DNA of 64,000 nt from Mycolicibacterium senegalense (GTDB lineage Bacteria; Actinomycetota; Actinomycetes; Mycobacteriales; Mycobacteriaceae), in NCBI RefSeq assembly GCF_019645875.1, contig NZ_CP081000.1:1550001-1614000 (forward strand), read 5' to 3'. The notes below the pieces were generated by a model. It did no database searches and was not told the DNA's origin. It saw nothing but the letters and a program-made list of their open reading frames with translations. Shown here one piece after another: positions 61,418 through 64,000 of this stretch. A program made the position numbers and the translations under genes. Each line of letters opens with the position of its first letter. Positions within the stretch are counted from its first letter, which is position 1.

Positions 61418-62446
61418 TCAGGCAAGGTCCGCCCGTGCGGCTGCGGCCAGCTCGCGCGGCCTGGCGGCCAGCACGTCGAGTGGTACCGATGGCCTGCCCA
61501 TCACACCCGACAGGTAGCGCTCGTAGACCCCCTCCGCGATACAGGCAAGTCGCCATAAGGCGAAACTCGTGTAGTACGGCAGATCGGAGGTGTCACGATC
61601 GGTCAACTGCTGGTACCGCGACGTCAGCTCGGACACCGACGGGAAACTGGCGGCCCGCCGGGGAGTCCAACCGTCGTCTTCGGCGATGTTCCACCAGGCG
61701 GTCAGCCAGCCTAGGTCGGCCAACGGGTCACCGACGGTCCACAGTTCCCAGTCGAGGACGGCCTCGATCGTGCCAGTCGGGGCTACCAGTATGTTTCCGA
61801 GACGAAAGTCACCGTGGGTCAGGGTGTTCCACCGCTGTGGTGGTTCAGCCCGACAGAGCAACTCGTGAACTTCGAGAATTTCTGGTGTGCGTGGGGCGCG
61901 GCTGCCGGCTGTTCGGCGTATCCATAAGTCCAGTTGCCTGCCTACGTATGAGCGGGTACGAGCGACCGGTCGCTGTTCGACTACCGCGGGATCAACGTTG
62001 TGTAGATCCGCCAGGGTGGCGATGATGTCGCTTCCCAGTCGGTGACGCGCCGAATGTGAAAGCAATGAAGCATTTTTCGCGTTGTCGATCACCGTGCCGC
62101 CGACATGCTCCATGACATAGAACGCGGCACCGGTCACCTCTGGATCGGCACAGAATGCAGTGGTCGGAGGAACCGGGACGGCGCTCGCTTCTAGGGCGCT
62201 GAGTATGCGCCATTCACGTTCCATGCTGTGGGCGCCGGGGGCCAGTGGTCCGGCTGGAGGGCGGCGCAGCACCCAGGATCGGCCCTGCGCGTCGGCGACC
62301 CGGTAGGTGAGATTCGAGCGTCCGCCGGCGAGTAGAGAGAAAGACAAGGGGAGCGACACGTTCGGTACGGCAGTCGTGAACCATTGCTCGACTGCTTCGC
62401 GATCGATGCCGATGACATCGTCAGCGCTGGAGCGCGGACTGCTCAT
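61418..62446 (-). CDS. APH-type phosphotransferase, ACAD10/11-kinase-domain-like
   Basis: A 342-aa kinase-like protein. The N-lobe has LLAGGRSNLTYRVAD and WVLRRPP (ATP lysine region replaced by RRPP); the catalytic loop is THGDFRLGNIL (His211, Asp213, Asn218) and the metal motif LDWELW (Asp232). It overlaps the upstream acyl-CoA dehydrogenase by 4 nt. In human ACAD10/ACAD11 a homologous kinase domain is fused to an acyl-CoA dehydrogenase and phosphorylates 4-hydroxyacyl-CoA; bacterial LvaA does the same in levulinate use. That function is inferred here. Confidence 0.88.
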   Translation of the reverse strand: MSSPRSSADDVIGIDREAVEQWFTTAVPNVSLPLSFSLLAGGRSNLTYRVADAQGRSWVLRRPPAGPLAPGAHSMEREWRILSALEASAVPVPPTTAFCADPEVTGAAFYVMEHVGGTVIDNAKNASLLSHSARHRLGSDIIATLADLHNVDPAVVEQRPVARTRSYVGRQLDLWIRRTAGSRAPRTPEILEVHELLCRAEPPQRWNTLTHGDFRLGNILVAPTGTIEAVLDWELWTVGDPLADLGWLTAWWNIAEDDGWTPRRAASFPSVSELTSRYQQLTDRDTSDLPYYTSFALWRLACIAEGVYERYLSGVMGRPSVPLDVLAARPRELAAAARADLA

Positions 62447-63657
62447 GTCCTCTCCAATTCGACTCGGGCGATGGACCGAAGGTGCACCTCGTCGGGGCCG
62501 TCGGCGATACGCATGGTGCGCGCCGCGGCCCATAGGGACGCCAGTGGTGTGTCTGAGCTGACCCCGGCCCCACCGAAGATCTGTATGGCGTCGTCGAGGA
62601 TCCGGCATACCCCTCGGGGCACGGCCACTTTGATCGCCGCGATCTCGGTGCGCGCTTCACGTGCGCCGTGCCGGTCGATGAGCCACGCGGTTTTCAGCAC
62701 CAACAGCCGGAGCTGCTCGATGGTGATGCGCGCGTCGGCGATCCATTCGCCGATCACCCCTTGCTTGGCCAGCGGCCGCCCGAACGTGACGCGCTCCAGG
62801 GCTCTTTCCTTCATCAGTGCGATGCCGCGTTCGGCCATCCCGATGGCCCGCATGCAATGGTGGACACGGCCAGGTCCGAGCCGCGCTTGCGCCATGGCGA
62901 ACCCCGCGCCGGCGGCCCCGATCAGATTCGCGCGCGGGACCCGCACGTCGACGAAGGTGACCTCACCGTGGCCGTTCTGGTCGGTGTAGCCGAAATAGCT
63001 CAGGTCGCGCACCACCGATACCCCAGGGGCGTCAGCGGGAACGATCACGAAGGAATGCCGGCCGGCCCGATCGGCTTGGGCGTCGCTGATGCCCATCACG
63101 ATGTAGAACGCGGTGCGCGGGTCCAGTGCTCCCGTGGTCCACCACTTGCGTCCGTTGACCACGATCTCGTCGCCCTCGATCCGCAACGTGGTGCCGATGT
63201 TGCCCGCATCGCTGCTCGCCACATCGGGCTCGGTCATCGCGAAGGCGCTACGAATCTCACCTCTCAGCAAGGGTTTCAGCCACCGCTCGCGCTGCTCCTC
63301 GGTGGCGAAGAGGTCGAGTAGCTCCATGTTGCCGGTGTCGGGTGCCGAGCAGTTCATCGCCTCCGGGGCGAGCTGCGGATACCAACCGGTGCGCTCGGCC
63401 AACGGCGCATAGTCGAGGACACTCAAGCCGTGAGCCGGCTCGGTCGACTGGGGCAGAAACAGATTCCACAGTCCGCGAGCTCGTGCCTGCGCCTTGAGCT
63501 CTTCGATCACCCCGGGGACTTCGTGCGGCGTACCCGCCGCGACGAGGTCGCGTCGTTGCTGCTCATAGCGTGCCTCTGCGGGGGCGACACAGCCGTCGAT
63601 GAATGTGTTGACGCGTTCGAGGTACTCCTGTGCACGTGCGCTTGGCTCGAAGTCCAT
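62443..63657 (-). CDS. Acyl-CoA dehydrogenase (ACAD11-like)
   Basis: A 404-aa acyl-CoA dehydrogenase. FAMTEPDVASSDAGNI marks the FAD/substrate region, VNGRKWWTTGA and QIFGGAGVSSDTPLA the C-terminal domain, and ADGPDEVH the last helix; these fit the ACAD10/11 subgroup. GAAAGGGA precedes ATG 63657. It is 25 bp after the next dehydrogenase gene and overlaps the kinase gene by 4 nt, so three genes form an operon. It likely removes phosphate from a phosphorylated hydroxyacyl-CoA or carries out a normal dehydrogenation; the first is inferred from the neighbour. Confidence 0.92.
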   Translation of the reverse strand: MDFEPSARAQEYLERVNTFIDGCVAPAEARYEQQRRDLVAAGTPHEVPGVIEELKAQARARGLWNLFLPQSTEPAHGLSVLDYAPLAERTGWYPQLAPEAMNCSAPDTGNMELLDLFATEEQRERWLKPLLRGEIRSAFAMTEPDVASSDAGNIGTTLRIEGDEIVVNGRKWWTTGALDPRTAFYIVMGISDAQADRAGRHSFVIVPADAPGVSVVRDLSYFGYTDQNGHGEVTFVDVRVPRANLIGAAGAGFAMAQARLGPGRVHHCMRAIGMAERGIALMKERALERVTFGRPLAKQGVIGEWIADARITIEQLRLLVLKTAWLIDRHGAREARTEIAAIKVAVPRGVCRILDDAIQIFGGAGVSSDTPLASLWAAARTMRIADGPDEVHLRSIARVELERT

Positions 63658-63682
63658 GCTTCATCCCTTTCGACGCGGGTTG

Positions 63683-64000
63683 TCAGCCGGCCTGTTCGGT
63701 GAGCGCGCGGCTGATCACCAGTCGCTGAATCTGGTTGGTGCCCTCGAAGATCTGGGTGATCTTCGCTTCGCGCATGTAACGTTCGACGCGATAGTCGCGG
63801 GTGTAACCGGCCCCGCCCAGAACCTGTACGGCGTCCGTGGTGACTTTCATCGCGGCGTCCGTGCAGACGAGTTTGGCGACGGAAGCATGTCGCGCATAGG
63901 GCAGGCCGGCATCGCGACGCCGAGCCGCGTCCAGGTAGGTGGCCCGCGCGGAATCGACGGCTGCGGCCATGTCGGCCAGGAGAAAACCCAATCCTTGGTG
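63683..64000 (-). CDS. Acyl-CoA dehydrogenase, C-terminal part (5' end cut by window edge)
   Basis: 106 codons including the stop; the frame runs out of the window. It holds the C-terminal helix bundle of acyl-CoA dehydrogenases: GFLLADMAAAVDSARATYLDAA, QVLGGAGYTRDYRVERYMREAK and QIFEGTNQIQRLVISRAL, the last with the conserved EGT-NQ motif. The residue pattern (AKITQIFEGTNQIQR) is that of short/medium-chain FadE enzymes. First gene seen of the operon FadE - FadE - kinase. Confidence 0.92.
   Translation of the reverse strand, partial: HQGLGFLLADMAAAVDSARATYLDAARRRDAGLPYARHASVAKLVCTDAAMKVTTDAVQVLGGAGYTRDYRVERYMREAKITQIFEGTNQIQRLVISRALTEQAG

Overview
The window reads as chromosome of a fast-growing mycobacterium (Mycolicibacterium-type). 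It is GC-rich, and groES-groEL1 (with a His-rich GroEL1 tail), whiB3, sigD-rsdA, guaB2-guaB3, choD, a Rv3406/Rv3405c-type dioxygenase/TetR pair and a Rv3401/Rv3400-type phosphorylase/mutase pair stand in the order known from Mycobacterium tuberculosis (Rv3418c down to Rv3400), here in the opposite orientation. No tRNA, rRNA, CRISPR array, insertion sequence, phage or plasmid gene was seen. The left edge cuts groES and the right edge cuts an acyl-CoA dehydrogenase.

Region 1 (1-28 kb) is the conserved backbone with an insert. After groEL1 comes a block absent from the M. tuberculosis order (about 2.0-9.0 kb): an SRPBCC protein, a secreted protein, an exported flavin oxidase, an alcohol dehydrogenase/crotonase pair, an F420-type reductase, an OsmC protein, and an ECF41-type sigma factor beside a DoxX-like protein. 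Then follow whiB3, a Rv3415c-type protein, sigD-rsdA, a DUF5319 protein, guaB2-guaB3, choD, a PhoU-like gene, a TetR-controlled ABC/YhgE membrane pair, the dioxygenase/TetR pair with two palindromic operators, a catalase, and a GH65 phosphorylase with its beta-phosphoglucomutase.

Region 2 (28-54 kb) is an envelope lipid-transport island: an SDR, a VOC protein, a Bfd-like ferredoxin, a TetR, several small secreted proteins, a complete mce operon (yrbEA-yrbEB-mceA-F plus two accessory genes), an HSL-type esterase, a second Zn-alcohol dehydrogenase, a saccharopine-dehydrogenase-like reductase, an mmpS-mmpL-tetR-marR operon, an exported histidine phosphatase and a second HSL esterase. A repeated palindrome, ATCTGACA-N8-TGTCAGAT and variants of it, lies in front of at least seven transcription units here and at 56.6 kb. 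I read it as an undescribed regulon tying these genes together.

Region 3 (54-64 kb) is a CoA-linked catabolic block: a TetR plus PucR-type regulator pair with a perfect palindrome, two paralogous SnoaL-like proteins, an AcuI/YhdH-type reductase, an ABM-like protein, a limonene-epoxide-hydrolase-like protein, a quinone-reductase-like MDR protein, an SDR, an APH-type kinase fused by a 4-nt overlap to an acyl-CoA dehydrogenase, and a second acyl-CoA dehydrogenase. A different palindrome (TAGAT-N2-ATCTA) marks its control regions. The kinase/dehydrogenase pair resembles the ACAD11/LvaA-LvaC arrangement used for 4-hydroxyacyl-CoA breakdown.
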